This document shows positions 8,946-18,197 of a stretch of DNA of 64,000 bases, piece after piece. Positions within the stretch are counted from its first letter, which is position 1; every line of letters starts with the position of its first letter. The stretch comes from Streptomyces sp. CC53. Lineage in GTDB: Bacteria > Actinomycetota > Actinomycetes > Streptomycetales > Streptomycetaceae. The stretch lies in NCBI RefSeq assembly GCF_001865245.1, contig NZ_MKXB01000151.1:108809-172808 (forward strand), given 5' to 3'. Made by a program: the position numbers and the translations under genes. Below the pieces are notes generated by a model. That model was not told where the DNA came from. It was given only the letters and a program-made list of their open reading frames with translations, and did no database searches.

Positions 8946-10808
8946 ATGACTGATCCGAAGGACGTACAGACGACGAACCCGGCCGCCGTCGGCACGGACT
9001 CCGCCGCCGACGGCCCGGCCGCGGTGCCGGACTGGGAGCTGCGGTTCCGGGCACCGCGGGTCTCCCTGCCCGACTGGGCGGAGGACGCCCCCGATCGCGC
9101 GCTGTTCGAGTCGAACGCGACCGGGACGTACGAGCTGTACGCCTGGGACCGGACGACCGGGGAGCAGCGGCAGGCCACCGACCGGCCGAACGGCACGACC
9201 GAGGGCACGCTGTCGCCGGACGGCGAGTGGATCTGGTGGTTCGCCGACACGGACGGCGACGAGTTCGGGGTGTGGATGCGCCAGCCGTTCCGCGGCGGGC
9301 CGGACGAGCCGGCGGCGCCCGGTCTCGCCCCGTCGTACCCGGCGGGGCTCGCGATCGGCCGGGACGGCACGGCGGTGGTGGGCAGGTCCACCGACGAGGA
9401 CGGCACCACGATCCACGTGGTGCGGCCCGGGCACACGCCCGTGGAGATCTACCGGCACCGCGAGTCCGCCGGGGTCGGGGACCTGTCGCGAGACGGGACG
9501 CTGCTGGCGGTCGAGCACACCGAGCACGGGGACGCCATGCACTCGGCGCTGCGGGTGGTGCGGCTCGACGGTTCGGCCGTGGCGGAGCTGGACGACACGA
9601 AGGGCGGCACGAAGGAGCTGGGCCTGGCGGTGCTCGGCTTCGCGCCGGTCGCCGGTGACACGCGGCTGCTGGTGGGGCACCAGCGGCGCGGCCGCTGGGA
9701 GCTGCTGCTGTGGGACGTGACGTCCGGCGAGGAGCGGGAGCTGCGGCTGGACCTGCCGGGCGACCTGAGCGCCGAATGGTTCCCCGACGGTTCCGCGCTG
9801 CTGATCGCCCACGACTTCGAGGCGCGCGGCGAGCTGTGGCGGTACGAGCTGGCCACGGGCGCGCTGGTGCGGCTGGACACCCCGCCCGGTTCCGTGTCGG
9901 GGGCGACGGCCCGCCCGGACGGAACCGTCGAGTACCTGTGGTCGTCGGCCGCGCTGCCGTCGTCGGTGCGGTCCACGGCGGGCGGGGTGGTGCTGGACCC
10001 GCCGGGGCACAAGGCGCCGGCGTCGGTGCCGGTCGAGGACGTGTGGGTGGAGGGACCCGGCGGCCGCATCCACGCGCTGGTGCAGCGCCCCGAGGGCGCG
10101 AGCGGGCCGCTGCCCACCGTGTTCGACATCCACGGCGGCCCCACCTGGCACGACAGCGACGCCTTCGCGGCCGGCCCGGCGGCCTGGGTCGACCACGGGT
10201 ACGCGGTGGTGCGGGTGAACTACCGGGGCTCGACCGGCTACGGCCGGGAGTGGACCGACGCCCTCAAGCACCGTGTCGGGCTGATCGAGCTGGAGGACAT
10301 CGCCGCGGTCCGGGAGTGGGCGGTGTCGTCGGGGCTCGCCGACCCGGAGCGGCTGGTCCTGACCGGCGGTTCCTGGGGCGGGTACCTCACCCTGCTGGGC
10401 CTGGGCACCCAGCCGGAGGCGTGGACGGTCGGCATCGCCGCCGTGCCGGTCGCGGACTACGTCACGGCGTACCACGACGAGATGGAGAGCCTGAAGGCCC
10501 TGGACCGCACCCTCCTGGGCGGTTCGCCCGAGGAGGTTCCCGAGCGGTACGCGGCGTCGTCGCCGCTCACGTACGTCGACGAGGTCCGCGCGCCGGTCTA
10601 CATCTCGGCGGGCGTCAACGACCCGCGCTGCCCCATCCGGCAGATCGACAACTACGTAGAGCGGCTCGCGGCGCGCGGCGCGGTCCACGAGGTGTACCGG
10701 TACGACGCGGGCCACGGCTCCCTGGTGGTGGGCGAGCGGATCAAGCAGGTCCGGCTGGAGCTGGACTTCGCGGCCCGGCACCTGGGGACCCGGGCGGAGA
10801 GGAGGTGA
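8946..10808 (+). CDS. S9 family prolyl oligopeptidase-type serine peptidase
   Basis: A 620-residue protein. Residues 30-350 form a beta-propeller-like region with repeated strands such as LSPDGEWIWWFAD and LSRDGTLLAVEH. Residues 370-620 form the alpha/beta-hydrolase catalytic domain. The triad is visible: Ser476 in GGSWGGYL, Asp559 in NDPRCP and His590 in DAGHGS. The oxyanion-region motif FDIHGGPTWH is also present. Enzymes of this family cleave short peptides or acylaminoacyl substrates, and no signal peptide is visible, so a cytoplasmic location is likely. I took ATG 8946 over GTG 8916 because the upstream residues are not family-like. The SURF1 gene begins 22 bases downstream of the stop, so the two may be cotranscribed, though no functional link is obvious. 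Confidence 0.9.
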   Translation: MTDPKDVQTTNPAAVGTDSAADGPAAVPDWELRFRAPRVSLPDWAEDAPDRALFESNATGTYELYAWDRTTGEQRQATDRPNGTTEGTLSPDGEWIWWFADTDGDEFGVWMRQPFRGGPDEPAAPGLAPSYPAGLAIGRDGTAVVGRSTDEDGTTIHVVRPGHTPVEIYRHRESAGVGDLSRDGTLLAVEHTEHGDAMHSALRVVRLDGSAVAELDDTKGGTKELGLAVLGFAPVAGDTRLLVGHQRRGRWELLLWDVTSGEERELRLDLPGDLSAEWFPDGSALLIAHDFEARGELWRYELATGALVRLDTPPGSVSGATARPDGTVEYLWSSAALPSSVRSTAGGVVLDPPGHKAPASVPVEDVWVEGPGGRIHALVQRPEGASGPLPTVFDIHGGPTWHDSDAFAAGPAAWVDHGYAVVRVNYRGSTGYGREWTDALKHRVGLIELEDIAAVREWAVSSGLADPERLVLTGGSWGGYLTLLGLGTQPEAWTVGIAAVPVADYVTAYHDEMESLKALDRTLLGGSPEEVPERYAASSPLTYVDEVRAPVYISAGVNDPRCPIRQIDNYVERLAARGAVHEVYRYDAGHGSLVVGERIKQVRLELDFAARHLGTRAERR

Positions 10809-10830
10809 GCGCGTTCCGTACCGTGGAGGG

Positions 10831-11637
10831 GTGTACCGGTTCCTGACGACACCCCGCTGGTGGGGGATCAACGTCTTCGTGCTGCTGGCGATCCCGTTCT
10901 GCCTGTACATGGGGACCTGGCAGCTCGGCAGGTTCGAGGACCGGGTCGACGCCCACCAGGCGGCCGCGGAGCGGCCCGCGAAGGCCGCGCAGGAGAAGGC
11001 GGTCCCGCTGGAGGAGCTGCTTCCGGTCGACAAGGAGACCTCCGGCCGCCAGGCGGAGGCCACCGGCCGCTACGGCAGCCAGTTCCTGGTCCCGGGCCGG
11101 GAGCTGGACGGGAAGACCGGTGCGTACGTGCTGACGCTCCTCGACACGCCCGCGGGCAAGGCCCTGCCGGTGGTCCGGGGCTGGCTGCCCGAAGGTGCCC
11201 GGCCCCCGGCCCCGCCGACCGGTGAGGTGACGGTCACCGGCGCCCTCCAGGCGTCGGAGCACGCCGGCTCCGGGGGCGTACGGGCGGGTGGCCTGCCGGA
11301 GGGCCAGGTCGGCATCATCAGCGCGGCCTCACTGGTGAACCTGGTGCCGGCGGACGTGGACGTGTACGACGCGTGGGTGACCCTCGCGGAGTCCCCCGCC
11401 GGGCTCACCCCGGTCCCGGCGACGGCGCCCGCGGGCACCGGCCTGGACCTGAAGGCGTTCCAGAACCTCGGCTACACGGGCGAGTGGTTCGCGTTCGCCG
11501 GCTTCGTCCTGTTCATGTGGTTCCGGCTGGCCCGCCGGGAGGCGGAGGCCGCCCGCGACCGCGCGCTGGGCCTCCCGGACCCCGACGAGACGCCGGCCTC
11601 CGCGGCCCCGTCTCCGGAGCCGGCAGCACGCGGCTGA
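10831..11637 (+). CDS. SURF1 family cytochrome c oxidase assembly protein
   Basis: A 268-residue protein with the SURF1 layout. An N-terminal membrane helix (WWGINVFVLLAIPFCLYMGTWQ, about residues 10-31) leads into the hallmark GTWQLGRFEDR. A periplasm-facing domain follows (residues 35-210, including VVRGWLPEGA), then a second helix near 218-236. SURF1 proteins help insert haem a and assemble aa3-type oxidase at the membrane. The GTG start keeps the family N-terminus, but GGAGGG lies immediately against it, which is unusually close spacing. The gene starts 22 bases after the S9 peptidase stop. A short hairpin follows its stop codon. Confidence 0.92.
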   Translation: MYRFLTTPRWWGINVFVLLAIPFCLYMGTWQLGRFEDRVDAHQAAAERPAKAAQEKAVPLEELLPVDKETSGRQAEATGRYGSQFLVPGRELDGKTGAYVLTLLDTPAGKALPVVRGWLPEGARPPAPPTGEVTVTGALQASEHAGSGGVRAGGLPEGQVGIISAASLVNLVPADVDVYDAWVTLAESPAGLTPVPATAPAGTGLDLKAFQNLGYTGEWFAFAGFVLFMWFRLARREAEAARDRALGLPDPDETPASAAPSPEPAARG

Positions 11638-11954
11638 CACGGTTCCGCGGGGTCGGGCCGCGGAAGCGGGCTGCCGCACACCTTCCGGCCGATGGTGCCG
11701 ACCCTGCCGACGACGCCCGCAGGTGGGCTCGCCACGGGCCCGGGCACGGCCCGGCACCGGGTGAGCCCCTCGCGGAGGCGGCACGCACCCGCGGGCGGGC
11801 AACGCGGTTCCAGTCCAGGGCGGGCAGCGCCGGGCCGCCGACCGTCCGCACACCGCCGCCGTGCCCGCTGCCGTCCGGCCGCAGCCGGCACCGGCCCGGC
11901 CCGCTGGAAGGTGCGGGGCGGGCGGTGCGTGCCTCGGGGAGGTGCGGGGGCGGG
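11638..11954. other. gene-free gap between convergent genes
   Basis: This gap separates SURF1 (plus) from the anti-sigma-like gene (minus). It contains the hairpin at 11643-11665. Beyond that it is GC-rich, and I see no gene or further recognisable site. Confidence 0.7.
11643..11665. terminator. hairpin after SURF1
   Basis: TTCCGCGG (11643-11650) and CCGCGGAA (11658-11665) form a perfect 8-bp stem with a 7-base loop, six bases after the SURF1 stop. It lacks a T tract, as many Streptomyces terminators do. Confidence 0.55.
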
Positions 11955-13247
11955 CTACTGGGTCGGGAGGAGACCGGTGTGGTAGATCGTTCCGGCGCAG
12001 GCCTGGGTGATGATGGCCTCAGCGGTCGGAGCGCCCGGCTGTGCCGTGTGGGTGACCGTCACGCTGCCCTCCGACCGGGTGGGCTCCTCCTCGGTGACCA
12101 GCTGGGCCTCCATGCCGGTCGCCGCCTCCGCCGTGCCGCCGTCGCCGCCCGTCTCGCCGGTGGCGCCCGTGCCGTCCTCGGGGGGCGTCTCCGGCTCCGA
12201 GGGCGTGGTGCTCGGTTCGCCGGTGGCTCCCCCCTCGACCGGGCAGCTGTCCGCCGGCACCCACGCGAAGCGGATCTCGTACGCTGCGGACGGCTTCAAC
12301 GCCACGCCGTCGGCGTACGCCGACGGTCCGGGCAGGTCGGCCGCCGGGCCTCCTCCGGCATGCCGGACGGCGGTGATCCGGTCCTGGTCGGCGGCGCCGC
12401 CCACGCGGAAACCGATGCTGCCGGGGCCCTTGACGGCGCAGTCGCTGCCGGAGACGTTGCCGACGCGGAACGTTCCGTACACCACGCCATTGCCACCCGG
12501 CTGCGTCGTGGCCGACACCACGCCGAGCTGGCCGGCCGTGCACGCCGGCAGTTCCTCGGGCTCGGCGGTCGACGGGTCGGACGTACCGTTGTCGGCCGTG
12601 CCCTCGGAGGCGCCGGCGGTCGCCTTCCGCGACTGCTCCGGCCGGGCGCTGCCGCCGGGGCCGCCACCGCCGGCAGGGCCGGAGCTGCCGCCGCCGAGCT
12701 CGCCCGAAGGGCTGCCGGCCGCCTGCTCCCCACCCGTCCCGCCGCCGTCGTCACCGTTGCCGCCCTGGGCGTGCTGGCCGTGGCCGACGTTCACCGCGTT
12801 GCCGTCGGTACCGGTGTCGCCGGCGACCAGGAACGCCGGGACGCCGGTGCCGAGCAGCACGACCGCGGCGGCCGCCCCCACGAGGGCCTGGCGCTTGCGG
12901 GCCCGCCGCCTCGGCACGGCCGTCCGCAGGTGGTCCAGCGCGCCGTCGGAGGGCTGGAGGTCGCGCACCGCGCCCTGCAGGATGCTGCGCAGCTGGAGTT
13001 CGTCGGCGTCGAAGTCGCCGCTCAGGTCGCCGCTCGGGGCGCCGCTCAGGACGTTGCCGAGGTCGCCGCTCACGTCGGCGGCGTCGTCTGCGGAGCCGCC
13101 CCCGAGACCGGGGAGGGGCCTCGTGCGGTCGTCTGCGCCTTCGCCGTCGCCGGAGGCGCCGTGTCCGTGGTTCGCCATGCCGTTGCCCGCCGTGTCGCCT
13201 TCCGCGCGCTCGCCGTGTCCGTCACGCGCGTCGTGTCCGCCGTTCAT
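11955..13247 (-). CDS. anti-sigma-like single-pass membrane protein
   Basis: A 430-residue protein whose start overlaps the stop of the upstream ECF sigma gene by four bases (ATGA), so the two are translationally coupled. Residues 1-65 are low complexity. Residues 70-115 (DADELQLRSILQGAVRDLQP and following) are helical and cytoplasmic, where a sigma-binding segment would be expected. One membrane helix lies near residues 118-140 (LVGAAAAVVLLGTGVPAFLV). The remainder is a Gly/Ser/Pro-rich linker and a beta-rich extracytoplasmic domain with paired Cys. This layout matches transmembrane anti-sigma factors. I see no zinc-binding HXXXCXXC motif. The signal sensed is unknown, and the C-terminal domain matched no family I recognise. 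Confidence 0.7.
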   Translation of the reverse strand: MNGGHDARDGHGERAEGDTAGNGMANHGHGASGDGEGADDRTRPLPGLGGGSADDAADVSGDLGNVLSGAPSGDLSGDFDADELQLRSILQGAVRDLQPSDGALDHLRTAVPRRRARKRQALVGAAAAVVLLGTGVPAFLVAGDTGTDGNAVNVGHGQHAQGGNGDDGGGTGGEQAAGSPSGELGGGSSGPAGGGGPGGSARPEQSRKATAGASEGTADNGTSDPSTAEPEELPACTAGQLGVVSATTQPGGNGVVYGTFRVGNVSGSDCAVKGPGSIGFRVGGAADQDRITAVRHAGGGPAADLPGPSAYADGVALKPSAAYEIRFAWVPADSCPVEGGATGEPSTTPSEPETPPEDGTGATGETGGDGGTAEAATGMEAQLVTEEEPTRSEGSVTVTHTAQPGAPTAEAIITQACAGTIYHTGLLPTQ

Positions 13248-13924
13248 GCCTTCGCCCCCATCGAGACGCGCAGGGCCGCGATGCCCCGGGAGCCGTACGC
13301 CTTCACCGAGCCGAGGGATATGCCCAGCGTCTCGGCGACCTGCGCCTCGGTCATGTCCGCGAAGTAGCGCAGCACCAGCACCTCCCGCTGGCGGCGCTGG
13401 AGCTTGCGCATGGCCTTGATCAGGTCGTCGCGTTCCAGCTGGACGTAGGCACCCTCCTCCGCGCTGGCCATGTCCGGCATCGGCTTGGAGAGCAGCTTCA
13501 GCCCGAGGATGCGGCGGCGCAGCGTGGACCGCGAGAGGTTGACGACGGTCTGCCGCAGGTAGGCGAGGGTCTTCTCGGGGTCGCGCACCCGCCTGCGGGC
13601 GGAGTGCACGCGGATGAACGCCTCCTGGACGACGTCCTCGCAGGACGCGGTGTCGTCGAGCAGCAGGGCGGCGAGACCGAGCAGCGACCGGTAGTGGGCG
13701 CGGTAGGTCTCGGTGAGGTGGTCGACGGTGGTTCCCGACGTCATCGTCTCGCCGGCGCCGTCACGTGCGGTCGGCACGCGGGAGCGTCCGCGCTTCGCGG
13801 CGGGCATGGGGGCGGTCACCGGCATGCCGCCGGCCCGCGGGCTCCGCTGGGGCCGCAGGAGCGGGAGTACGCCCGTGCCGCCGCGGAACGGGCCCGCTGT
13901 TCTGATGTCGAGTACCTCTGCCAC
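13244..13924 (-). CDS. ECF RNA polymerase sigma factor, SigE-like family
   Basis: A 226-residue sigma factor. Region 2 spans about 68-140 and includes LLDDTASCEDVVQEAFIRV and the arginine-rich STLRRR. Region 4 spans about 168-222 (LQRRQREVLVLRYFADMTEA, then VAETLGISLGSVKAYGSRG, the helix-turn-helix that reads the -35 element). No region 3 is present, as expected for the ECF group. The next gene overlaps it by four bases and encodes a probable membrane anti-sigma factor. GTG 13924 is the longest start. ATG 13744 (beginning MTSGTTVDHL) would still retain both sigma regions, so the first 60 residues are uncertain. Confidence 0.88.
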   Translation of the reverse strand: MAEVLDIRTAGPFRGGTGVLPLLRPQRSPRAGGMPVTAPMPAAKRGRSRVPTARDGAGETMTSGTTVDHLTETYRAHYRSLLGLAALLLDDTASCEDVVQEAFIRVHSARRRVRDPEKTLAYLRQTVVNLSRSTLRRRILGLKLLSKPMPDMASAEEGAYVQLERDDLIKAMRKLQRRQREVLVLRYFADMTEAQVAETLGISLGSVKAYGSRGIAALRVSMGAKA

Positions 13925-14180
13925 GCCTGTTGGACACGTCGCCCCCCGTCAGGGTTGTACGCGCACGTCGCTCTTTTTGACGGTGCGTCGTTCGCCCTCA
14001 TCGCGTATCCGTTCTCCCCCTGGCCCCAGTTGGCGTCCGGCACGTCGCCGGCGGCCTCTGGGGACGCTCGCCCCCGGCCCCTGTCCGCCAGGGGGCCAGC
14101 GCCCTCGAACATGCCATCGCCCCAGTTCAAGCGGCATCGGTCGAAGGCTTGCGCACAGGGCGTTCACTGATCCTACAAAG

Positions 14181-15374
14181 CTACGGCGACGGATCCAGTG
14201 GGTATCCGAGCGAGGGACCGTAACCGCCCGCGGTGGGCGATTCGTCGTCCTGTACGGGGTCCGCGGGAAGCCGCGCGGACGGTACGGAACGGCCCGGTGC
14301 GGGGCCGCGGGACGCGGCGGCGAGCTCCGCCGCCACGAGCTCGGCGATCTGCGCGGTGTTCAGCGCCGCGCCCTTGCGCAGGTTGTCGCCGCACACGAAG
14401 AACTCCAGGGCCCGGTCGTCGTCCAGGGAGCGCCGCACCCGCCCCACCCAGGTCGGGTCGGTGCCCACGACGTCGGACGGGGTCGGGAAGTCCCCGGCAG
14501 CGGGGTCGTCGTACAGCACGACGCCCGGAGCCGCCGCGAGGGCCTGGTGGGCCTTGGCGACGGTCACGGGGCGCTCGAAGCGGGCGTGCACGGCGACGGA
14601 GTGCGCGGTGACCACGGGGACCCGCACGCACGTGGCGGAGACCCGTAGCTCCGGCAGGTCGAGGACCCTGCGGGCCTCGGCGCGCACGCGCAGTTCCTCG
14701 GAGGACCAGCCGCCCTCCTGGGGGGTGCCGCACCACGGGACCACGTTGAGCGCGAGCGGCGCGGGGAAGGGCCCGTCGCGGTCGTCGCCGAGGGCCCTGC
14801 GCACGTCTCCGGGAGCAGCGCCGAGTTCCGTGCCGGCGACCGCCACGAGCTGGCCGCGCAGCGCGGTGACGCCGCCCTGCCCCGCGCCGCTCGCGGCCTG
14901 GTACGCGGAGACGACCAGCTCGGTCAGACCGAACTGGGCGTGCAGCGCGCCGACCGCGACGATCAGGGCGAGCGTGGTGCAGCCGGGGCTCGCGACGATG
15001 CCGCGGGGCCGCTCGCGGGCGGCTTCCGGGTTCAGCTCGGGGACGACGAGCGGGACGTCGGGGTCGGCGCGGAACGCCGGTGAGGCGTCCACGACGACCG
15101 CGCCCCGGGCGGCGGCGACCGGCGCCCAGCGGGCGGCGACCTCCTCCGGCACCAGGAACACGGCGACGTTGGTCCCGTCGAGGGAGTCCTCGCCCAGGGC
15201 GAGGACCTCGGTCTGCACCCCGCGCACGGCCAGCTTGCGGCCGGCCGAGCGCGGGGAGGCGAGCAGGCGGATGTCGCCCCAGACGTCGGCGTGCTGCGAC
15301 AGGATCTGGAGCAGCACCGCGCCGGCGGCTCCGGTCGCTCCGACGACCGCGAGCGCCGGCTTGCGGCGGCTCAT
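14181..15374 (-). CDS. asd: aspartate-semialdehyde dehydrogenase
   Basis: A 397-residue enzyme that reduces aspartyl phosphate to aspartate semialdehyde with NADPH, the second step towards lysine, threonine and methionine. It has an N-terminal nucleotide motif (VVGATGAAGAVLLQIL), the catalytic cysteine at residue 132 in SPGCTT, a YQAASGAGQ segment and the RVPVVTAHS segment with the conserved Arg and His. Two things are unusual. The residue before the catalytic Cys is Gly where the family normally has Asn, and the C-terminus carries about 45 extra residues rich in Pro and Ser. It starts 19 bases after the aspartokinase stop, giving an ask-asd operon. Confidence 0.9.
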   Translation of the reverse strand: MSRRKPALAVVGATGAAGAVLLQILSQHADVWGDIRLLASPRSAGRKLAVRGVQTEVLALGEDSLDGTNVAVFLVPEEVAARWAPVAAARGAVVVDASPAFRADPDVPLVVPELNPEAARERPRGIVASPGCTTLALIVAVGALHAQFGLTELVVSAYQAASGAGQGGVTALRGQLVAVAGTELGAAPGDVRRALGDDRDGPFPAPLALNVVPWCGTPQEGGWSSEELRVRAEARRVLDLPELRVSATCVRVPVVTAHSVAVHARFERPVTVAKAHQALAAAPGVVLYDDPAAGDFPTPSDVVGTDPTWVGRVRRSLDDDRALEFFVCGDNLRKGAALNTAQIAELVAAELAAASRGPAPGRSVPSARLPADPVQDDESPTAGGYGPSLGYPLDPSP

Positions 15375-15393
15375 CGAGGTGGCCCGGACCGGT

Positions 15394-15915
15394 TTACCGG
15401 CCGGTGCCGCCGTAGACGACGGCCTCGGCCGAGTCGCTGTCCAGACCGAAGGCGGTGTGGACGGCGCGGACGGCCTCGTTGACGTCGTCGGCGCGGGTCA
15501 CGACGGAGATGCGGATCTCGGAGGTCGAGATCAGCTCGATGTTCACGCCCGCGTTCGACAGCGCCTCGAAGAAGGAGGCGGTGACGCCCGGGTTGGTCTT
15601 CATGCCGGCGCCGACGAGGGAGATCTTGCCGATCTGGTCGTCGTACCGCAGGGACTCGAAGCCGATGGCGGCCTTCTGCTTCTCCAGGGCGTCGATGGCC
15701 TTGCGGCCCTCGGTCTTGGGCAGCGTGAAGGAGATGTCCGTGAGACCGGTCGAGGCGGCGGAGACGTTCTGCACCACCATGTCGATGTTGATCTCGGCGT
15801 CCGCGATGGCGCGGAAGATCGCGGCGGCCTCGCCCGGCTTGTCGGGCACGCCGACGACGGTGATCTTCGCCTCGGAGGTGTCGTGCGCGACACCGGAGAT
15901 GATGGCCTGCTCCAC
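15394..15915 (-). CDS. ask: aspartokinase beta subunit from in-frame internal start
   Basis: Inside ask, GTG at 15915 (codon 251) is in frame. GAGGGGA (complement of 15923-15929) precedes it by exactly 7 bases, which is a strong ribosome-binding site within coding sequence. The product would be 173 residues beginning [17 protein letters not shown] and comprising the two ACT regulatory domains. This is the arrangement known for Corynebacterium and Bacillus aspartokinases with overlapping alpha and beta subunits. The start is seen in the sequence. Its use is inferred from family behaviour. Confidence 0.7.
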   Translation of the reverse strand: MEQAIISGVAHDTSEAKITVVGVPDKPGEAAAIFRAIADAEINIDMVVQNVSAASTGLTDISFTLPKTEGRKAIDALEKQKAAIGFESLRYDDQIGKISLVGAGMKTNPGVTASFFEALSNAGVNIELISTSEIRISVVTRADDVNEAVRAVHTAFGLDSDSAEAVVYGGTGR

Positions 15916-16665
15916 CTTGCGGTCCCCTCGCGGTTCGTTGCTGACCCACGTGCCCTGGAGCCCGGAGAAGGACGACCGGACGTGGATCGGGATGTTGTAA
16001 CGGCGTGCGTACTCCACGCAGCGGTGCAGCAGCACCTTGGAGCCGGAGCTGGCGAGCTCCAGCATGTCCTCGAAGGAGATCCAGTCGATCTTCCGGGCCT
16101 TCTTCACGACCCGGGGGTCGGCGGTGAAGACGCCGTCGACGTCCGTGTAGATCTCGCACACCTCGGCGTCCAGCGCCGCGGCGAGGGCCACGGCGGTGGT
16201 GTCGGAACCGCCCCGGCCGAGGGTGGTGATGTCCTTCTTGTCCTGGGAGACGCCCTGGAAGCCGGCGACGATGGCGATGTTGCCCTCGTCCAGCGCCGTG
16301 CGGATCCGGCCCGGCGTGACATCGATGATGCGCGCCTTGTTGTGGACCGAGTCGGTGATGACGCCTGCCTGGCTCCCGGTGAAGGACTGGGCCTCGTGGC
16401 CCAGGTTTTTGATCGCCATCGCCAGCAGGGCCATGGAGATCCGCTCCCCGGCGGTCAGCAGCATGTCGAACTCACGTCCGGCAGGCATCGGGGATACCTG
16501 CTCGGCGAGTTCGATCAGCTCGTCCGTCGTGTCGCCCATCGCGGAAACCACGACGACCACCTGGTGGCCGTTCTGCTTGGCTTCGACGATTCGCTTGGCG
16601 ACGCGCTTGATGCCCTCGGCATCGGCAACGGAGGAGCCTCCGTACTTCTGCACGACAAGGCCCAC
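15394..16665 (-). CDS. ask: aspartokinase, alpha subunit/full-length
   Basis: A 423-residue aspartate kinase that phosphorylates aspartate at the entry of the aspartate-family pathway. The amino-acid kinase signature is at the N-terminus ([19 protein letters not shown]), with [11 protein letters not shown] and [16 protein letters not shown] further on. Two ACT domains occupy about residues 265-420 and would bind the lysine/threonine feedback effectors. GTG 16665 is preceded by GAGGAG at 5 bases. Actinobacterial aspartokinases are usually alpha2beta2, with beta produced from an internal start of the same frame. A matching internal start is visible at 15915. A plausible -10 (TAGACT on the minus strand) lies at 16701-16706. 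Confidence 0.95.
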   Translation of the reverse strand: MGLVVQKYGGSSVADAEGIKRVAKRIVEAKQNGHQVVVVVSAMGDTTDELIELAEQVSPMPAGREFDMLLTAGERISMALLAMAIKNLGHEAQSFTGSQAGVITDSVHNKARIIDVTPGRIRTALDEGNIAIVAGFQGVSQDKKDITTLGRGGSDTTAVALAAALDAEVCEIYTDVDGVFTADPRVVKKARKIDWISFEDMLELASSGSKVLLHRCVEYARRYNIPIHVRSSFSGLQGTWVSNEPRGDRKVEQAIISGVAHDTSEAKITVVGVPDKPGEAAAIFRAIADAEINIDMVVQNVSAASTGLTDISFTLPKTEGRKAIDALEKQKAAIGFESLRYDDQIGKISLVGAGMKTNPGVTASFFEALSNAGVNIELISTSEIRISVVTRADDVNEAVRAVHTAFGLDSDSAEAVVYGGTGR

Positions 16666-17531
16666 GTGCGCTCCTCGCTCAGTCCGTTTGCGGTCGGCTC
16701 AGTCTAACGAGCGGCCGGGAAGAGACTCCGAAGTGTCACATCGTGAGATGTCCCGCTCAACCAGTGATCATCCGGTCGCACCCGGCCTCAGCCTGGGAAC
16801 TCGCGGAGTCTCCGGACCGGCCCTTCCTGGCCGCTCACGCCGCCCCTGCCCCGGCCGGGGCGACCTAAGCGGAACGTGTCCCGAGTCACACGCAGGCGCC
16901 GGGTGGCGGCGTCTCGCCACGGGGCGCCGGAGGGCCGCCTCGGGGCTCCGCTCCGGGTGCCCGCGACCGGCCGCGGAACCCGCCGGGTACGACGCACCGC
17001 GAAGGGCGGCGGGGTGGCCGGACCCCGGGCGCCAAGGCGACGCCACCCCGCTGCCCCGGCCACCACACGACCGCCTGCCGGTCCCGGCGGGTCCGGCGCA
17101 CCGCCGAGCGGCGGCTCCGGCCGTCGGGCACGGCGTGGCGCGGGCGGTGCCGCCGGGCGCTCCGCACCACGGAACGGCGAAGGCCCCGCACACAACGGGG
17201 GCGGCCAGAGACGCGGGGACGCCGGGCACGGGGGCTGACGGGATGGGTCGGATTTGCCGTAGGAGAAGCGCAGCGGGAGCCGTGGGCACCACAGGCACCA
17301 CAGGCACCACAGGCACCACAGGCACCACAGGCACCACAGGCACCACAGGCCCTACGCGCGATCCTCCTCCCCGGTCCGGGATGCTGCGGCTGCCTCCCGC
17401 GGGCAGGGGCTCGGCCTCCGGGTTCCGCGGCCGGTGGTGCGGTCACCCGGAGCGTCGCCCCGGGGCGCCGAGGCGCCTGCCCACCGCTTCCGTACGGGCC
17501 CGCTCCGGAGGGAAGGGCCGGGGCGCGCCTC
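16666..17531. other. 866-bp gene-free region with promoter for ask
   Basis: This region holds the probable ask promoter near its left end and the 9-bp array at 17285-17347. The remaining sequence is very GC-rich. Its open frames have Arg/Pro/Gly-rich translations typical of non-coding shadows, so I call no gene here. Confidence 0.6.
17285..17347. repeat. seven perfect copies of GGCACCACA
   Basis: Seven uninterrupted identical 9-bp units lie head to tail in the gene-free region downstream of the DUF5063 gene. A perfect array of this kind is prone to copy-number change. It is read directly from the sequence. Confidence 0.95.
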
Positions 17532-18197
17532 TCAGGAGGGGCGGCGGGAGCGCAGGCCCAGGGGGGCGGCGATCTCCCGCACCATGACGCGGCCCGCCTC
17601 CTCGGCGAGGTCCTCGTCCTCGCCGGCCTCGTCGGTGTCGAGCCCGTCCAGCGCTTCGAGCGGCTGGTCCAGGCGCACATGTGCGACGAGCGACTGCAGG
17701 GCGCGGAGGGTGGCGGAGGCGGTCGGGCCCCAGTTGGAGAAGTACGAGAACTGCCACCACCACAGGGCCTCGGTGGTGCGGCCCGCGCGGTAGTGGGCGA
17801 GGCCGTGCCGCAGGTCCATGACGATGTCGGCGAGGCTGTCGGAGATCCGCGACGGCACGGGCGCCCTGCGCGGCTCGTAGGGGTCGAAGACCTCGGAGAA
17901 GACATCGACCGGGTCGAGCATCACGGCGAACCGCTCCCGCAGGTCGTCGACGTCCACGTCGGGTCCCGTGTCGGGTTCGTAACGCTCGTCCGGGACGATG
18001 TCCTCGTGCGCGCCGAGCCTGCCACCGGCCAGCAGGAGCTGCGAGACCTCCAGCAGCAGGAACGGTACGGCACTGTCGGGTTCGTCCCCCTTGGCCACTT
18101 CCGTGACGGCCACGATGAAGGACTCGATGGAGTCGGCGACCTGGACCGCGAAGCTGTCCGGGTCGAGGGAGTGGGCATGGAGTGTGGCGTCAGACAT
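17532..18197 (-). CDS. DUF5063 domain-containing protein
   Basis: A 221-residue acidic protein with long helical stretches ([20 protein letters not shown]) and an aromatic segment [14 protein letters not shown] near residue 148. That segment and the position immediately after recR are typical of the DUF5063 family in actinobacteria. The function is unknown. ATG 18197 overlaps the last 8 bases of recR, with AGGGAG a further 11 bases upstream, so it is translated from the recR message. The longer frame to 18266 would lie deep inside recR and was not used. Confidence 0.85.
   Translation of the reverse strand: MSDATLHAHSLDPDSFAVQVADSIESFIVAVTEVAKGDEPDSAVPFLLLEVSQLLLAGGRLGAHEDIVPDERYEPDTGPDVDVDDLRERFAVMLDPVDVFSEVFDPYEPRRAPVPSRISDSLADIVMDLRHGLAHYRAGRTTEALWWWQFSYFSNWGPTASATLRALQSLVAHVRLDQPLEALDGLDTDEAGEDEDLAEEAGRVMVREIAAPLGLRSRRPS

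Noticed and set aside
8493-11063. Minus-strand open frame across the S9 peptidase and SURF1 genes
   Set aside because: The plus-strand genes have catalytic motifs and ribosome-binding sites. The minus frame has neither.
11373-13367. Long plus-strand frame over the sigma/anti-sigma region
   Set aside because: It shadows two well-supported minus-strand genes with a coupled overlap and a recognisable sigma factor.
16768-17346. Minus-strand frame with a repeated Val-Val-Pro start
   Set aside because: The start is produced by the 9-bp tandem array, and the rest is Arg/Pro/Ala-rich with no domain or ribosome-binding site.
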